64,000 nucleotides of DNA from Winogradskyella bathintestinalis. Its GTDB lineage: Bacteria > Bacteroidota > Bacteroidia > Flavobacteriales > Flavobacteriaceae. The notes below the pieces were generated by a model. The model ran no database searches. It was not told the origin of the DNA and saw only the letters and a program-made list of their open reading frames with translations. Location: assembly GCF_030407435.1 (NCBI RefSeq), contig NZ_JASDDK010000001.1, positions 310,001 to 374,000 of the forward strand, read 5' to 3'. This document shows positions 51,900 to 61,920 of the stretch, piece by piece. Position numbers and translations under genes: made by a program. Each line of letters begins with the position of its first letter. Within the stretch, counting starts at the first letter, position 1.

Positions 51900-52550
51900 A
51901 TGCGAAATTATGTGACATACGAGTGGTTTACCATATTTACAATGGTTGGATTGTTTTCCATCGTTGTTGCCAAATATTTAAACACACTTCGATTTCGTGA
52001 TTTTCTTTATGTTATCGGCAATTCAAAATACCTTAAAATCTATAGTAAAGATCAAAAATTTATTGATCAATTTGATAGCTTTCTATTTATAAATCTCAGT
52101 CTATCAGTTAGTATATTTATTTACTTTGCCTACACTACGTTTATTTCACCTTTAAATTTTGAACTTATTTCATTCTTAAAATTGCTATTGGCTGTTTCCA
52201 CGATTATTGTTATGAAAACACTTTTAGAACGACTCATAGGCAGCCTTTTTGAAATGGATCATTTAATTGACCACTATCTTTTTCAAAAAACAACATTCAA
52301 AAATTTATCAGGCTTGGTTTTCTTCGTTACTAATCTGTTTTTAATTTATACAGATCGTTATACAGAAACCATACTTATTATTGCTTTTATATTAGTTTGT
52401 ATCATAAATCTTATAGGTTTTATAAGCACCTTTAAAACCCATCAAAAATTAATAAATCCTAATTTGTTCTATTTTTTGTTGTATCTTTGCGCTCTCGAAA
52501 TTGGGCCTTATATAGTTTTATATAAGGTTATTAGAGATTATAACGCTTAA
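51900..52550 (+). CDS. DUF4271 integral membrane protein
   Basis: 216 residues with about five to six hydrophobic helices, starting MRNYVTYEWFTIFTMVGLFS. The DUF4271 pattern is seen in the N-terminal RFRDFLYVIGNSKYLKIY and the C-terminal LNLFYFLLYLCALEIGPYIVLYK-type end (NLFYFLLYLCALEIGPY). It is a Bacteroidetes-specific family of unknown function, consistently next to hemD, as here with 16 bases between them. Confidence 0.87.
   Translation: MRNYVTYEWFTIFTMVGLFSIVVAKYLNTLRFRDFLYVIGNSKYLKIYSKDQKFIDQFDSFLFINLSLSVSIFIYFAYTTFISPLNFELISFLKLLLAVSTIIVMKTLLERLIGSLFEMDHLIDHYLFQKTTFKNLSGLVFFVTNLFLIYTDRYTETILIIAFILVCIINLIGFISTFKTHQKLINPNLFYFLLYLCALEIGPYIVLYKVIRDYNA
52492..52499 (+). promoter_or_regulatory. 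Internal -7 promoter box for hemD
   Basis: TATCTTTG, followed by GCGCTC, lies in the last codons of the DUF4271 gene, about 68 bases before the hemD ATG. Form and context match the rpsP box, suggesting a separate hemD promoter. Confidence 0.45.
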
Positions 52551-52566
52551 AACACAAGATTTACGT

Positions 52567-53316
52567 ATGAAAGTGAAAACAATTTTAGTGTCACAACCAG
52601 AGCCTAAAATAGAGAACTCTCCATACTTTGATTTGCAAGAAAAGCAAAAAGTTAAGGTGGACTTTAGACCGTTTATCCATGTAGAAGGAGTATCTTCCAA
52701 GGACGTAAGACAACAAAAGGTAGATCTTAGCAAATATACAGCCATTATACTTACAAGTAGAAATTCAGTAGACCACTTCTTTAGAGTTGCAGACGAAATG
52801 CGTTTTAAAGTTCCAGATTCTATGAAATATTTCTGCCAATCTGAAGCTGTTGCTTATTACCTTCAAAAATATGTGGTTTATAGAAAACGTAAAATTTATG
52901 TGGGTAAACGTACTTTTGAAGATTTAATACCTTTAGTTAAAAAATACAAGGACGAATCTTTTTTATTACCTACAACAGATAAAGTTAAGCCTATCATCCC
53001 AGAGATTTTAAATGAATTAGGTGTAAATTGGAAGCAAGCAACCTTTTACAAAACAGTTATTAGTGATTTGTCTGATTTAACTAATGTAACCTATGATATC
53101 TTAGTGTTTTTTAGTCCGTCTGGTATAGAGTCGCTATTTCACAACTTCCCAGATTTTAAGCAAAACGAAACACGTATCGCTGTATTTGGTAATACCACGG
53201 TTAATGCGGTTAAAGAAAAAGGATTGCGTGTAGATATTTCTGCACCAACACCAGAAACACCTTCCATGACCATGGCTTTACAGAAATATATCGATGCTGT
53301 AAATAAAGGTAAATAG
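52567..53316 (+). CDS. hemD: Uroporphyrinogen-III synthase
   Basis: 249 residues. The sequence shows the HemD two-domain pattern: N-terminal KTILVSQPEPK, TAIILTSRNSVDHFF (about 59-73), the linker FLLPTTDKVKPIIPEIL and C-terminal YDILVFFSPSGIESLF and ISAPTPETPSM. It closes and inverts hydroxymethylbilane to uroporphyrinogen III in haem/sirohaem synthesis. It follows the DUF4271 gene closely and ends at a strong bidirectional terminator. Confidence 0.92.
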   Translation: MKVKTILVSQPEPKIENSPYFDLQEKQKVKVDFRPFIHVEGVSSKDVRQQKVDLSKYTAIILTSRNSVDHFFRVADEMRFKVPDSMKYFCQSEAVAYYLQKYVVYRKRKIYVGKRTFEDLIPLVKKYKDESFLLPTTDKVKPIIPEILNELGVNWKQATFYKTVISDLSDLTNVTYDILVFFSPSGIESLFHNFPDFKQNETRIAVFGNTTVNAVKEKGLRVDISAPTPETPSMTMALQKYIDAVNKGK

Positions 53317-53336
53317 ATAAATTAATTTAAGATTAT

Positions 53337-53373
53337 AAAAAAAAGCGTTTCAATAAATTGAAACGCTTTTTTT
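53337..53373. terminator. Bidirectional terminator between hemD and the TerB gene
   Basis: AAAAAAGCGTTTCAA and TTGAAACGCTTTTTT are perfect inverse arms around TAAA, with A and T runs, between two convergent genes. Confidence 0.92.
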
Positions 53374-53397
53374 ATAGACTATTTTTTAGTTGTAGAA

Positions 53398-53829
53398 TTA
53401 CTCGTTCATAGATTTAATTCCTGCTATAAAATCATCTAACTCAACTTTATCGTGAGCAAGTACTAAAGCCTTGTCCGCAATATATTTTACATTTTGCGAA
53501 TGAAACCCTAAACCAACGCACAGTTTTTCTAATAACCAATGTTGATTTGGACCTTCAATATCATCTGCCCAAACCATACGTGCTAAATCATACAGACGTT
53601 CTAAACGCACGTCGTAAGAGTGTGGTGAGTTAACTGGATGACTATTATAATCCTCTAATATTTGTTTGTAATCGAGTTCTGATATATCTAATCGAGTGGC
53701 CAAACGGTCTAAGAACGCTTTTTCTTTTTCTGAAATTACACCATCGCTCATTGCCACTCTAACAATTGACGCAAAGTGGTCTTCATTACGTTTTTTAAAT
53801 CCGCTATCGAATAAATCTGAAAATGACAT
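53398..53829 (-). CDS. TerB-like protein
   Basis: 143 residues, soluble and helical, with the TerB signature VAMSDGVISEKEKAFLDRLA (about 27-46) and DISELDYKQILEDY. The acidic helix pair around SDG and EKE is the proposed metal-binding surface of the TerB family. The name comes from tellurite resistance, but single copies such as this are generally housekeeping proteins of unknown role. No other ter genes are present. Confidence 0.87.
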   Translation of the reverse strand: MSFSDLFDSGFKKRNEDHFASIVRVAMSDGVISEKEKAFLDRLATRLDISELDYKQILEDYNSHPVNSPHSYDVRLERLYDLARMVWADDIEGPNQHWLLEKLCVGLGFHSQNVKYIADKALVLAHDKVELDDFIAGIKSMNE

Positions 53830-53964
53830 ATATCTATTTTATTTAGTGTCTAATTATTAATTATGAACAAATATAAATCGTTTGATAGAATTTATCTGTA
53901 TTCAACCCGTCAAAAATTTTATTGATTTGATTTTTATTTGAATTCTCAAATGAATAAAATCACG

Positions 53965-53972
53965 TATTTTTG
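53965..53972 (+). promoter_or_regulatory. -7 promoter box of mfd
   Basis: TATTTTTG fits the consensus and lies 20 bases before the TTG at 53992. It overlaps codons of the longer frame that starts at 53938, which argues against that upstream start. Confidence 0.5.
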
Positions 53973-53991
53973 CAACTTTAAACAAAGAAAC

Positions 53992-56900
53992 TTGAGTAAA
54001 GTATCTATCGCCCAAACCTTCGCACAGACTTTGCAACTGCAAAATCTGCAAACGGCTATTGCCTCTTCCGAAACTAAGAATAACACAAAAACACATTTAA
54101 AAGGCCTGGTTGGCTCGTCATTTTCAATAATGGTTTCTGAAGCTTTTAAAACAGCTGACCAACCATTTTTGTTAATTTTTGATGATAAAGAAGAAGCGGC
54201 TTTTTATCTCAACGATCTTGAACAACTCATCAATGATAAAGATGTGTTGTTTTATCCAGGCAGTTACCGTAGACCTTACCAAATGGAGGAAACCAATAAT
54301 GCAAATGTGTTGTTGCGTGCCGAAGTTTTAAATCGCATCAATTCGCGTAAGAAACCGTGTATTATTGTCACCTATCCTGATGCTCTTTTCGAGAAAGTAG
54401 TCACCAAAAAGGAACTCGAAAAAAATACGTTAAAGGTGTCTGTTGGAAATGATTTGAGTATCGATTTTGTAAATGAAGTGTTATTTGAATACAAGTTTAA
54501 ACGTGTCGATTTTGTTACAGAACCTGGAGATTTCTCAGTTAGAGGAGGTATCGTTGATGTCTTTTCATTTTCTCATGATGAACCTTACCGGATAGAATTT
54601 TTTGGAGACGAAGTTGATAGCATAAGAACATTTGATGTAGAAACACAATTATCTACAGAGCGCATTAAAAAAGTCAGCATTATACCAAATGTAGCCAACA
54701 AACTTATTGCTGAACAGCGTGAAAGCTTTTTAAAATATATCTCGAATAAAACGGTAGTTTTTTCCAAGAATGCGTCACTAATATTTTCAAGAATTGATGA
54801 TTTATATGGAAAAGCTGAAGAGGCGTTTAATAATTTATCAAGCGAAGTTAAACACGCTTCTCCTAAAGAATTATTCTGTAATTTAGATTTGATAAAACGA
54901 CAGTTTTTAGATTATAACTTAGTTGAATTTGGCACTGAAGCCTTTTTTGCTGAGCAACTTATTTCATTTTACACTAAACCCCAACCAGCATTCAATAAGC
55001 AATTCAATTTATTAATTGAAAATTTGAATGACAACCATGCTAACGGTATTACTAATTACATCGCTTGCGTTAGCGAACAACAAGCGAAACGGTTTCATGA
55101 TATTTTTGATGATGCCGAACAAACTGTACATTATAAAACTATCGTACTATCGCTGTATCAAGGTTTTATAGATACAGAACATAAAATTGCACTTTACACC
55201 GATCATCAGATATTTGATCGTTATCATAAATTTCATCTTAAAAATGGTTACGCCAAGAAGCAAGCCATTACCTTAAAAGAACTCACCAATCTTGAAATTG
55301 GTGATTATGTCACCCACATCGATCACGGCATTGGAAAATTCGGTGGTCTTCAAAAAATCGATGTTGAAGGCAAAAAACAAGAAGCCATAAAATTGGTGTA
55401 TGGCGAACGCGATATTTTATACCTCAGCATTCACTCTTTGCATAAAATCACCAAGTTTAACGGGAAGGATGGAAAACCACCAACGGTATATAAATTAGGA
55501 AGCAAAGCTTGGAAAACATTAAAACAAAAAACGAAATCTAGAGTTAAAGAAATTGCATTCAATCTCATAAAACTTTACGCCAAGCGAAAACTTGAAAAAG
55601 GATTTCAATACGCACCAGATAGCCACATGCAACATGAATTGGAAGCCTCATTTATATATGAGGACACTCCAGATCAAAGCACGTCTACAGCAGATATTAA
55701 AGCCGATATGGAAAGTGAACGACCAATGGATCGTCTCATCTGTGGTGATGTTGGTTTCGGAAAAACTGAAGTTGCGATTAGAGCTGCATTTAAAGCTGTA
55801 GACAACGGAAAACAAGTTGCTGTTTTAGTACCAACAACAATTTTAGCTTATCAACATTCACGGACGTTCAAGGAACGTTTAAAAGATTTTCCAGTAACGG
55901 TAGAATATGTCAATCGTTTTAGAACCGCTAAAGAGAAACGAGAAACCTTAGAAGGTTTAGAAAAAGGAAGCGTAGATATTATTATTGGTACGCATCAACT
56001 CGCCAATAAAAATGTAAAATTTAAAGATTTAGGTTTATTAATTGTCGACGAAGAACAAAAATTTGGTGTTGCGGTAAAAGAAAAGCTAAAGACGATTAAG
56101 GAAAATGTTGATGTGCTAACCTTAACGGCCACTCCAATTCCAAGAACACTTCAGTTTAGTTTAATGGCAGCACGGGATTTATCTGTTATAAACACGGCTC
56201 CACCAAACCGATATCCAATTGAAAGTCATGTGATTCGATTTGGGGAAGAAACAATTAGAGATGCGGTGAGTTATGAAATTCAACGTGGTGGCCAAGTGTT
56301 TTTTATTCATAATAGAATAGAAAATATAAAAGAAGTTGCTGGTATGATTCAACGTTTAGTGCCAGATGCTAAAATAGGTATTGGACACGGCCAAATGGAT
56401 GGTAAAAAGTTAGAAACTTTAATGCTCGCTTTTATGAATGGTGAATTCGATGTATTGGTGAGTACAACTATTATAGAAAGTGGATTGGATGTGCCAAACG
56501 CAAACACCATTTTTATAAACAATGCCAACAATTTTGGTTTAAGTGATTTACACCAAATGCGCGGTCGTGTTGGACGAAGTAATAAAAAAGCGTTCTGCTA
56601 TTTCATAACCCCAGATTATTCTGCCATGACTACTGATGCTAGAAAACGTATTTCTGCCTTAGAGCAATTTACAGAATTGGGTAGCGGATTTAATATTGCC
56701 ATGAAAGATTTGGAGATTCGCGGTGCAGGGGATTTATTAGGTGGTGAGCAAAGCGGATTTATTAATGATATTGGTTTTGATACCTATCAAAAAATATTAA
56801 ATGAAGCCATTGATGAATTAAAAGAAACTGAATTCTCAGATTTATATAAAGACGATGGTAAGCCTAAAAAATACGTCAAAGAGATTACTATCGATACGGA

Positions 56901-57339
56901 TTTTGAATTGTTATTCCCAGACGATTATATCAATAATATCACAGAAAGACTAAACCTCTACACTAAATTAAACGAAATTAAAACAGACGAAGAGCTGGCT
57001 AAATTTGAAACTGAAATTATAGATCGTTTTGGGGAATTGCCTACACAAGTTTCCGATTTACTAGATAGCGTAAGAATAAAGTGGATCGCTACTAAAATGG
57101 GCATTGAAAAACTAATTATGAAACAAGGAAAGATGATCGGATATTTTGTTCAAGATCAGCAAAGTGGTTTCTATCAGAGTGATGCATTTACTAAAGTTTT
57201 ACAGTTTGTACAACGGAATGCAAGTAAGTGCAAGATAAAGGAAAAGCAAACCCGTAAAGGATTGCGTTTACTACTTACGTTTCAAAATATTAAATCTACA
57301 AAACAAGCGTTAGCAGCATTATCTCAATTAAATGAATGA
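53992..57339 (+). CDS. mfd: Transcription-repair coupling factor Mfd
   Basis: 1115 residues from the TTG at 53992 (SKVSIAQTFAQTLQ); a longer frame to 53938 includes the promoter box. The UvrB-like N-terminal part has DDKEEAAFYLNDLEQL and YPGSYRRPYQMEE, followed by the RNA-polymerase-interacting CarD-like domain (GDYVTHIDHGIGKFGG, about 440). The helicase has Walker A CGDVGFGKTE at about 583-592, DEEQ box IVDEEQKFG and motif VI MRGRVGRSNKKAFCY, then the TRCF C-terminal domain. It removes stalled RNA polymerase from lesions and recruits UvrA. It overlaps the next gene by eight bases. Confidence 0.96.
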   Translation: MSKVSIAQTFAQTLQLQNLQTAIASSETKNNTKTHLKGLVGSSFSIMVSEAFKTADQPFLLIFDDKEEAAFYLNDLEQLINDKDVLFYPGSYRRPYQMEETNNANVLLRAEVLNRINSRKKPCIIVTYPDALFEKVVTKKELEKNTLKVSVGNDLSIDFVNEVLFEYKFKRVDFVTEPGDFSVRGGIVDVFSFSHDEPYRIEFFGDEVDSIRTFDVETQLSTERIKKVSIIPNVANKLIAEQRESFLKYISNKTVVFSKNASLIFSRIDDLYGKAEEAFNNLSSEVKHASPKELFCNLDLIKRQFLDYNLVEFGTEAFFAEQLISFYTKPQPAFNKQFNLLIENLNDNHANGITNYIACVSEQQAKRFHDIFDDAEQTVHYKTIVLSLYQGFIDTEHKIALYTDHQIFDRYHKFHLKNGYAKKQAITLKELTNLEIGDYVTHIDHGIGKFGGLQKIDVEGKKQEAIKLVYGERDILYLSIHSLHKITKFNGKDGKPPTVYKLGSKAWKTLKQKTKSRVKEIAFNLIKLYAKRKLEKGFQYAPDSHMQHELEASFIYEDTPDQSTSTADIKADMESERPMDRLICGDVGFGKTEVAIRAAFKAVDNGKQVAVLVPTTILAYQHSRTFKERLKDFPVTVEYVNRFRTAKEKRETLEGLEKGSVDIIIGTHQLANKNVKFKDLGLLIVDEEQKFGVAVKEKLKTIKENVDVLTLTATPIPRTLQFSLMAARDLSVINTAPPNRYPIESHVIRFGEETIRDAVSYEIQRGGQVFFIHNRIENIKEVAGMIQRLVPDAKIGIGHGQMDGKKLETLMLAFMNGEFDVLVSTTIIESGLDVPNANTIFINNANNFGLSDLHQMRGRVGRSNKKAFCYFITPDYSAMTTDARKRISALEQFTELGSGFNIAMKDLEIRGAGDLLGGEQSGFINDIGFDTYQKILNEAIDELKETEFSDLYKDDGKPKKYVKEITIDTDFELLFPDDYINNITERLNLYTKLNEIKTDEELAKFETEIIDRFGELPTQVSDLLDSVRIKWIATKMGIEKLIMKQGKMIGYFVQDQQSGFYQSDAFTKVLQFVQRNASKCKIKEKQTRKGLRLLLTFQNIKSTKQALAALSQLNE

Positions 57340-58195
57340 AAAAAGTCATTTAAACTATCTGGTATTGCTAATTGTGGCCACCCTATTTATAAGTACATCT
57401 GGGCCTTTAGGTAAATTTATAGACCTTCCTACACCAGTAATTATATGGTGGCGTTCATTTTTAGCAGCAATATTTTTATTTCTATTCTGTGTATTTAAAG
57501 GGATTAATTTAAAGCTCAGTAATAAAAAAGATCGCTTAACTTTTTTTATCGCAGCACTTTTAATGGGAGGTCATTGGATATCCTATTTTTACGCTCTAAA
57601 ACTATCTAATGTAGCTATTGGTATGATATCATTATTTACATTTCCCGTAATTATTGCGTTATTAGAACCGTTATTTTCAAAAACAAAATTAGATCCAATA
57701 CATCTTGTTTTAGGACTTATGGTGTTAGCTGGAATTTATTTTCTTACACCAGAATTTAATTTAGAAAATAATCATTTACTAGGTATATTAAGCGGAGTGT
57801 TTTCTGCAGTATGTTACGCATTACGAATTTTAATACTAAAAGGACATGTTACTAAATATAACAGTACTATGCTTATGTTTTACCAAGTAGCAATTTTAGC
57901 TCTGATTTTGGCCCCTACACTATGGATTATGGATACGTCAAATATAACAACACAATATCCTTTTATTATACTACTAGCTCTAATTACCACGGCTATTGGG
58001 CATACCATGTTTGTACATAGCTTAAAATACTTTAAAGCTAGTACAGCGAGTATAATAGGAAGTGCTCAGCCAGTATTTGGAATTATAATGGCCTTTTTAT
58101 TTTTAAATGAATTACCTACAAATCAAACTTTTATTGGTGGTGCTTTAATACTGACCACTGTTATCATTGAGAGTACAAGATCTAAACAAGCATAA
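57332..58195 (+). CDS. EamA/DMT-family transporter
   Basis: 287 residues with ten hydrophobic helices arranged as two EamA repeats (about 10-138 and 150-283). Typical spots are STSGPLGKFIDLPTPVIIWW in helix 1-2 and GSAQPVFGIIMAFLFLNE near helix 9. It would export a small metabolite; which one is not visible. It starts eight bases inside the mfd 3' end, so the two genes are transcribed together. Confidence 0.88.
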   Translation: MNEKSHLNYLVLLIVATLFISTSGPLGKFIDLPTPVIIWWRSFLAAIFLFLFCVFKGINLKLSNKKDRLTFFIAALLMGGHWISYFYALKLSNVAIGMISLFTFPVIIALLEPLFSKTKLDPIHLVLGLMVLAGIYFLTPEFNLENNHLLGILSGVFSAVCYALRILILKGHVTKYNSTMLMFYQVAILALILAPTLWIMDTSNITTQYPFIILLALITTAIGHTMFVHSLKYFKASTASIIGSAQPVFGIIMAFLFLNELPTNQTFIGGALILTTVIIESTRSKQA

Positions 58196-58249
58196 ACGAT
58201 TATAACGGCTCAATTTTTGAAGCTTTAAAAACCAAAATAATATATCTAA

Positions 58250-59551
58250 ATGAAAAATATCATAATCTTATTATTCGTATTACCTTTCATCTCTTTTTCG
58301 CAAAGTGTAAAAGGAACATTTTCACCGGCAAAAGATTATACGTTCGCATTTTTGTACGAGGCTACTCCAGAAAGCGCTAATTATATAAATAGAGGCCAGC
58401 TTGATAGTCTTGGTAATTTTGAGATTCAGTTAGACTCGACAGTAAAACCTGGTATCTATAAAATTGTATATGCCGTACCACCAGAAGAAAATAATTTCGA
58501 TTTTATATACAACGGAAAAGAAACGGTTGCCTTTAATTTCAGTCAAGAAAATGGTGTCAACTTCACCGCATCAGAAGAAAATAAACTTTGGAATTCCTAC
58601 TTAAAAAGTATAGACATGGTTAACCAAACCATAAGTAACTATTATGCGAAAAGTAATGCTGATCAAAAAGGTTTTAAGGCTATTTTTAAAACTTTAAAAG
58701 ATACGCAAACAGGTTATGAAGAATTAGCTCAAGGGAAATTGGTGTTAAAATTTATTACAGCAAATAGACCTTATATACCAAACCAATATGAAAACATTAG
58801 CCTCTACTCTAAAAATTTAAAAGCACACTATTTAAATCAAGTCGATTTTAGTGATTATTTATTACAAAGTTCAACGTTTTTAATAGATAGAGTTACCGCG
58901 TATGTTTTTAATATGGTTGAAAATCCATCTAACACCACTTATAAACAACATATTGATGATGTAGCTGCTGCAATAAGCGATGACAATGCTAAAATAAAAA
59001 CCAGTTTATTAGAAAAACTTTGGCAACGTTTTGTAGCACTAGAAAATTTGGAATTAGCGAATTTCATTGCAGATAATTATTTATTAGAATTAGCTAAAAA
59101 AACAGAAAATCGAGTCTTACACGATATGCTAATCTCTTTTAAAAACACCTCCATTGGATCTAAAGCACCAAATTTTGACATAACTTTAAAAGGTAATAAA
59201 ACAAGCCTACATCAATTAGACAGAGCAGAGCATTATTTGCTTATTTTTTGGAGTAGTAGTTGTAGCCATTGCTTAGAAGAATTACCGAAAGTTAGAGCGC
59301 TAATTGCCGGTACACCTAATTTAAAAGTGGTTGCTTTCGGATTAGAGGAAAATGAACATAATTGGAAAAAGGAAATCGCAAATTATCCCGATTTTATACA
59401 TAAATTAGGATTAAACAAATGGGATAATCCAACGGTAATTACTTATGGTATTTCAATTACACCCACGTATTTTCTATTAGATTCTTCTAAGGTTATCTCC
59501 GCTAAGCCTTATGGATTTGAGGAATTGAGCGAGGTCTTAAAGGCATTGTAA
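58250..59551 (+). CDS. TlpA-type thiol-disulfide oxidoreductase, secreted
   Basis: 433 residues. A signal peptide (MKNIIILLFVLPFISFSQ) leads into a DUF4369-like beta domain (about 20-120) and a helical middle (about 125-300). The C-terminal thioredoxin fold (about 300-433) has FWSSSCSHCLEELPKV, active site CSHC, and cis-Pro in ITPTYFLLD. This is the Bacteroidetes TlpA/ResA arrangement, acting in the periplasm to reduce cysteine pairs. It follows the DMT transporter by 54 bases. Confidence 0.88.
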   Translation: MKNIIILLFVLPFISFSQSVKGTFSPAKDYTFAFLYEATPESANYINRGQLDSLGNFEIQLDSTVKPGIYKIVYAVPPEENNFDFIYNGKETVAFNFSQENGVNFTASEENKLWNSYLKSIDMVNQTISNYYAKSNADQKGFKAIFKTLKDTQTGYEELAQGKLVLKFITANRPYIPNQYENISLYSKNLKAHYLNQVDFSDYLLQSSTFLIDRVTAYVFNMVENPSNTTYKQHIDDVAAAISDDNAKIKTSLLEKLWQRFVALENLELANFIADNYLLELAKKTENRVLHDMLISFKNTSIGSKAPNFDITLKGNKTSLHQLDRAEHYLLIFWSSSCSHCLEELPKVRALIAGTPNLKVVAFGLEENEHNWKKEIANYPDFIHKLGLNKWDNPTVITYGISITPTYFLLDSSKVISAKPYGFEELSEVLKAL

Positions 59552-59575
59552 ATATATTTTAAATCTATAACAATA

Positions 59576-59616
59576 AAAAACGCTCAGTAAAACAAGGGTT
59601 TTATCTGAGCGTTTTG
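59576..59616 (+). terminator. Terminator after the TlpA-type gene
   Basis: AAAACGCTCAG-TAAAAC pairs with GTTTTA-CTGAGCGTTTT around a short loop, 25 bases after the stop. Confidence 0.85.
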
Positions 59617-59713
59617 AGACTAAATAACCAACCAAAATTTAGTCTCATGTATCTTATCTTTTGGCCATAAATTAAAGGTTATAGCCAAAAACGTCTCTAT
59701 TTATTTTATATTC

Positions 59714-60649
59714 TTAGACGGTAAGCTTAGGTGTTCTTTCATTTTCAACCTTCTTTGTTTTTCGCTCACGTTTTTTAAATTCATCCACTTCTTTAGCTTC
59801 TTTGTTAGAAGTATCTGAATTTCTGTAATATGGAATGTACCCTCTACCTGTAAATTCATAAACTGTACCAGACTGTTCATGTAGCAACGCTATCTTACTA
59901 TCATTAATAACGCTGAGTTCGAAGGTTTCATTGTCAAAGAAATCATAATCTAATGTTAATGTTTTTAGGTACATATTTCCAGACACATTCTCCACACCAT
60001 AGCTTCCGGTATAATCCCAAAAAACATTATTTATATTTGTATCTTGAGAACTTCTAAAAATATCATCATTTCCACCAGATAAAAACTGAATATAATTCTC
60101 ATTATCAAAGTCTTTTAGTAGCCCATAATTACTTGTATATGTTTTTTCCCAAGCATCATATTCTTGTAAGAAGTAATGAATATTATCATAAAAGAGCACA
60201 TCATAATCAAAATCAGAACGTTGGTAACCATTTAAAAAATAGGACGTATCGTTATAAGAATTATAAAGTTCAATAGTGTTGTTATCAATTTGAAAAACTT
60301 CAAACTGATCGAAGCCATCAACTACATGATTAACTTCCAAAACCATATTATACGAATTATAATCACCAATTTCTACACCAAAACCATTCCCTTGATTTCC
60401 AAAACCCACCAAATTATTATTGGCGTACATAAGACCGTTATCAAAAGATATCGAAAAGGCAATTTGTAAAAATGGTGTTTCCCCATAACCTTGCGTTGCA
60501 TTGATATCAACGTACCACAAATCGTAAGAATTTAATAATTGATTTAAGGAAATTGTAGGCTCAACTATTGGTTTTGTTTCTTCAACATAACACGATGTAA
60601 AAAAAGTTGCTAAAACGGCACAACTTAATAGTAGTTTTAAATGCTTCAT
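59714..60649 (-). CDS. Lipoprotein of unknown function
   Basis: 311 residues. The lipoprotein signal MKHLKLLLSCAVLATFFTSC has Cys20 followed by YVEETKP. The mature protein is acidic and beta-rich (YDLWYVDINATQGYGETPF at about 42-60, VFWDYTGSYGVENVSGN). It ends in a strongly basic tail (KKRERKTKKVENERTPK). Similar flavobacterial lipoproteins are often mislabelled as a nicotinate-nucleotide adenylyltransferase; no such catalytic motif is present. Confidence 0.75.
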   Translation of the reverse strand: MKHLKLLLSCAVLATFFTSCYVEETKPIVEPTISLNQLLNSYDLWYVDINATQGYGETPFLQIAFSISFDNGLMYANNNLVGFGNQGNGFGVEIGDYNSYNMVLEVNHVVDGFDQFEVFQIDNNTIELYNSYNDTSYFLNGYQRSDFDYDVLFYDNIHYFLQEYDAWEKTYTSNYGLLKDFDNENYIQFLSGGNDDIFRSSQDTNINNVFWDYTGSYGVENVSGNMYLKTLTLDYDFFDNETFELSVINDSKIALLHEQSGTVYEFTGRGYIPYYRNSDTSNKEAKEVDEFKKRERKTKKVENERTPKLTV

Positions 60650-60886
60650 AATCTAACGTTTTAAAGGTTATTATAACGTACAGTTTCAAAACTTGTGCCA
60701 TAAAAATATACTTGGACTTTAGTTGACAATTGGTAAACTATAGAAATGAACTAACCATTATCTGTTTTTTCACCCGAAGATTCAGCGTCAAAATCTAGTG
60801 TATATTGCGCTGTTAGACTCGACATCGATGTATGAGACTTTATTTTTTAGCTCTTTATAACATTAGTCTTTCATTAAAACTTTCCT

Positions 60887-60894
60887 TATTTTTG
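60887..60894 (+). promoter_or_regulatory. -7 promoter box of gpsA
   Basis: TATTTTTG matches TAnnTTTG and lies 25 bases before the ATG at 60919, inside the longer frame that begins at 60832. This supports the downstream start. Confidence 0.5.
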
Positions 60895-60918
60895 AATTAC
60901 AAACCTGAGGGAATATAT

Positions 60919-61920
60919 ATGAGTAATACTACAAAATATGCTGTTTTTGGTGCTGGAAGTTGGGCAACGGCCATTGTAAAAATGCTGTCTGAAAATCTTG
61001 ATGAAATAGGTTGGTATATGCGAAGCGTTTATACCAAAGAACACATTTTAAAAGAACAGCATAATCCTAGTTATTTAAGCTCGGTTGAGTTTCATACTGA
61101 TCAATTAAAACTAAGCAATGACATCAACGAAATAGCTGATTGGGCAGATGTACTTATTTTTGTAATTCCGTCGGCTTTTATTCATGCTGAACTTGAGAAA
61201 TTAACATCGGATATTAGTCAAAAAACCATTGTCTCTGCTGTTAAGGGTATCATGCCGGAAACAGGAAAATTGGTCGGAGAGCATTTTCATGATGAATATA
61301 ATATACCCTTTGAAAACATTGCTGTAATCGCTGGACCATGTCATGCAGAAGAGGTCGCCTTAGAGCGTTTATCGTATCTCACTATTGCTTGTGACGACTC
61401 TAAAAAGGCACAGGCTATCGCTGATAATTTATCGAGCGATTATATTAAAACTAAAATTAGCGATGATGTTATTGGCATAGAGTACGCAGTAATGTTAAAA
61501 AATATTTACGCTATTGCAGCGGGGATTGCGCACGGTTTAGGCTATGGAGACAATTTTCAGAGTGTATTAATGAGTAACGGTATTCGTGAAATGAAACGCT
61601 TCATTAAAAAGATGCACAAAATGAAGCGTAACATCAATAATTCGGCTTATTTAGGCGATTTATTAGTTACTGGTTATTCCGTATTTTCACGTAACAGAAT
61701 GTTCGGAAATATGATTGGTAAAGGTTACACCGTAAAATCTGCGCAAATGGAGATGAATATGATTGCAGAAGGGTATTATGCAACGAAAAGTGCTCACTTA
61801 CTTAATGATAAAAATAAGAAAAAGACTAAACTCCCAATTATCAATGCTGTTTATGACATTTTGTATGAAAACAAAAATCCTAAGAAAGTCTTTGGGAAAT
61901 TAGTGGATAAGCTGGATTAA
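60919..61920 (+). CDS. gpsA: Glycerol-3-phosphate dehydrogenase [NAD(P)+]
   Basis: 333 residues from the ATG at 60919, the family's normal length; the longer frame from 60832 adds 29 residues before the Rossmann motif. Signatures are FGAGSWATAIVKMLSEN (NAD binding), IFVIPSAFIH, VIAGPCHAEEV and the catalytic Lys segment EYAVMLKNIYAIAAGIAHGLG. It converts dihydroxyacetone phosphate to glycerol-3-phosphate for phospholipids. It is monocistronic. Confidence 0.95.
   Translation: MSNTTKYAVFGAGSWATAIVKMLSENLDEIGWYMRSVYTKEHILKEQHNPSYLSSVEFHTDQLKLSNDINEIADWADVLIFVIPSAFIHAELEKLTSDISQKTIVSAVKGIMPETGKLVGEHFHDEYNIPFENIAVIAGPCHAEEVALERLSYLTIACDDSKKAQAIADNLSSDYIKTKISDDVIGIEYAVMLKNIYAIAAGIAHGLGYGDNFQSVLMSNGIREMKRFIKKMHKMKRNINNSAYLGDLLVTGYSVFSRNRMFGNMIGKGYTVKSAQMEMNMIAEGYYATKSAHLLNDKNKKKTKLPIINAVYDILYENKNPKKVFGKLVDKLD

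Noticed and set aside
53398..53829. Tellurite-resistance operon
   Set aside because: Only a single TerB-like gene is present; no terA, terC, terD or terZ homologues are nearby.
53938..53991. 18-codon N-terminal extension of Mfd
   Set aside because: It contains the -7 box TATTTTTG at 53965-53972, and the family N-terminus begins at the TTG at 53992.
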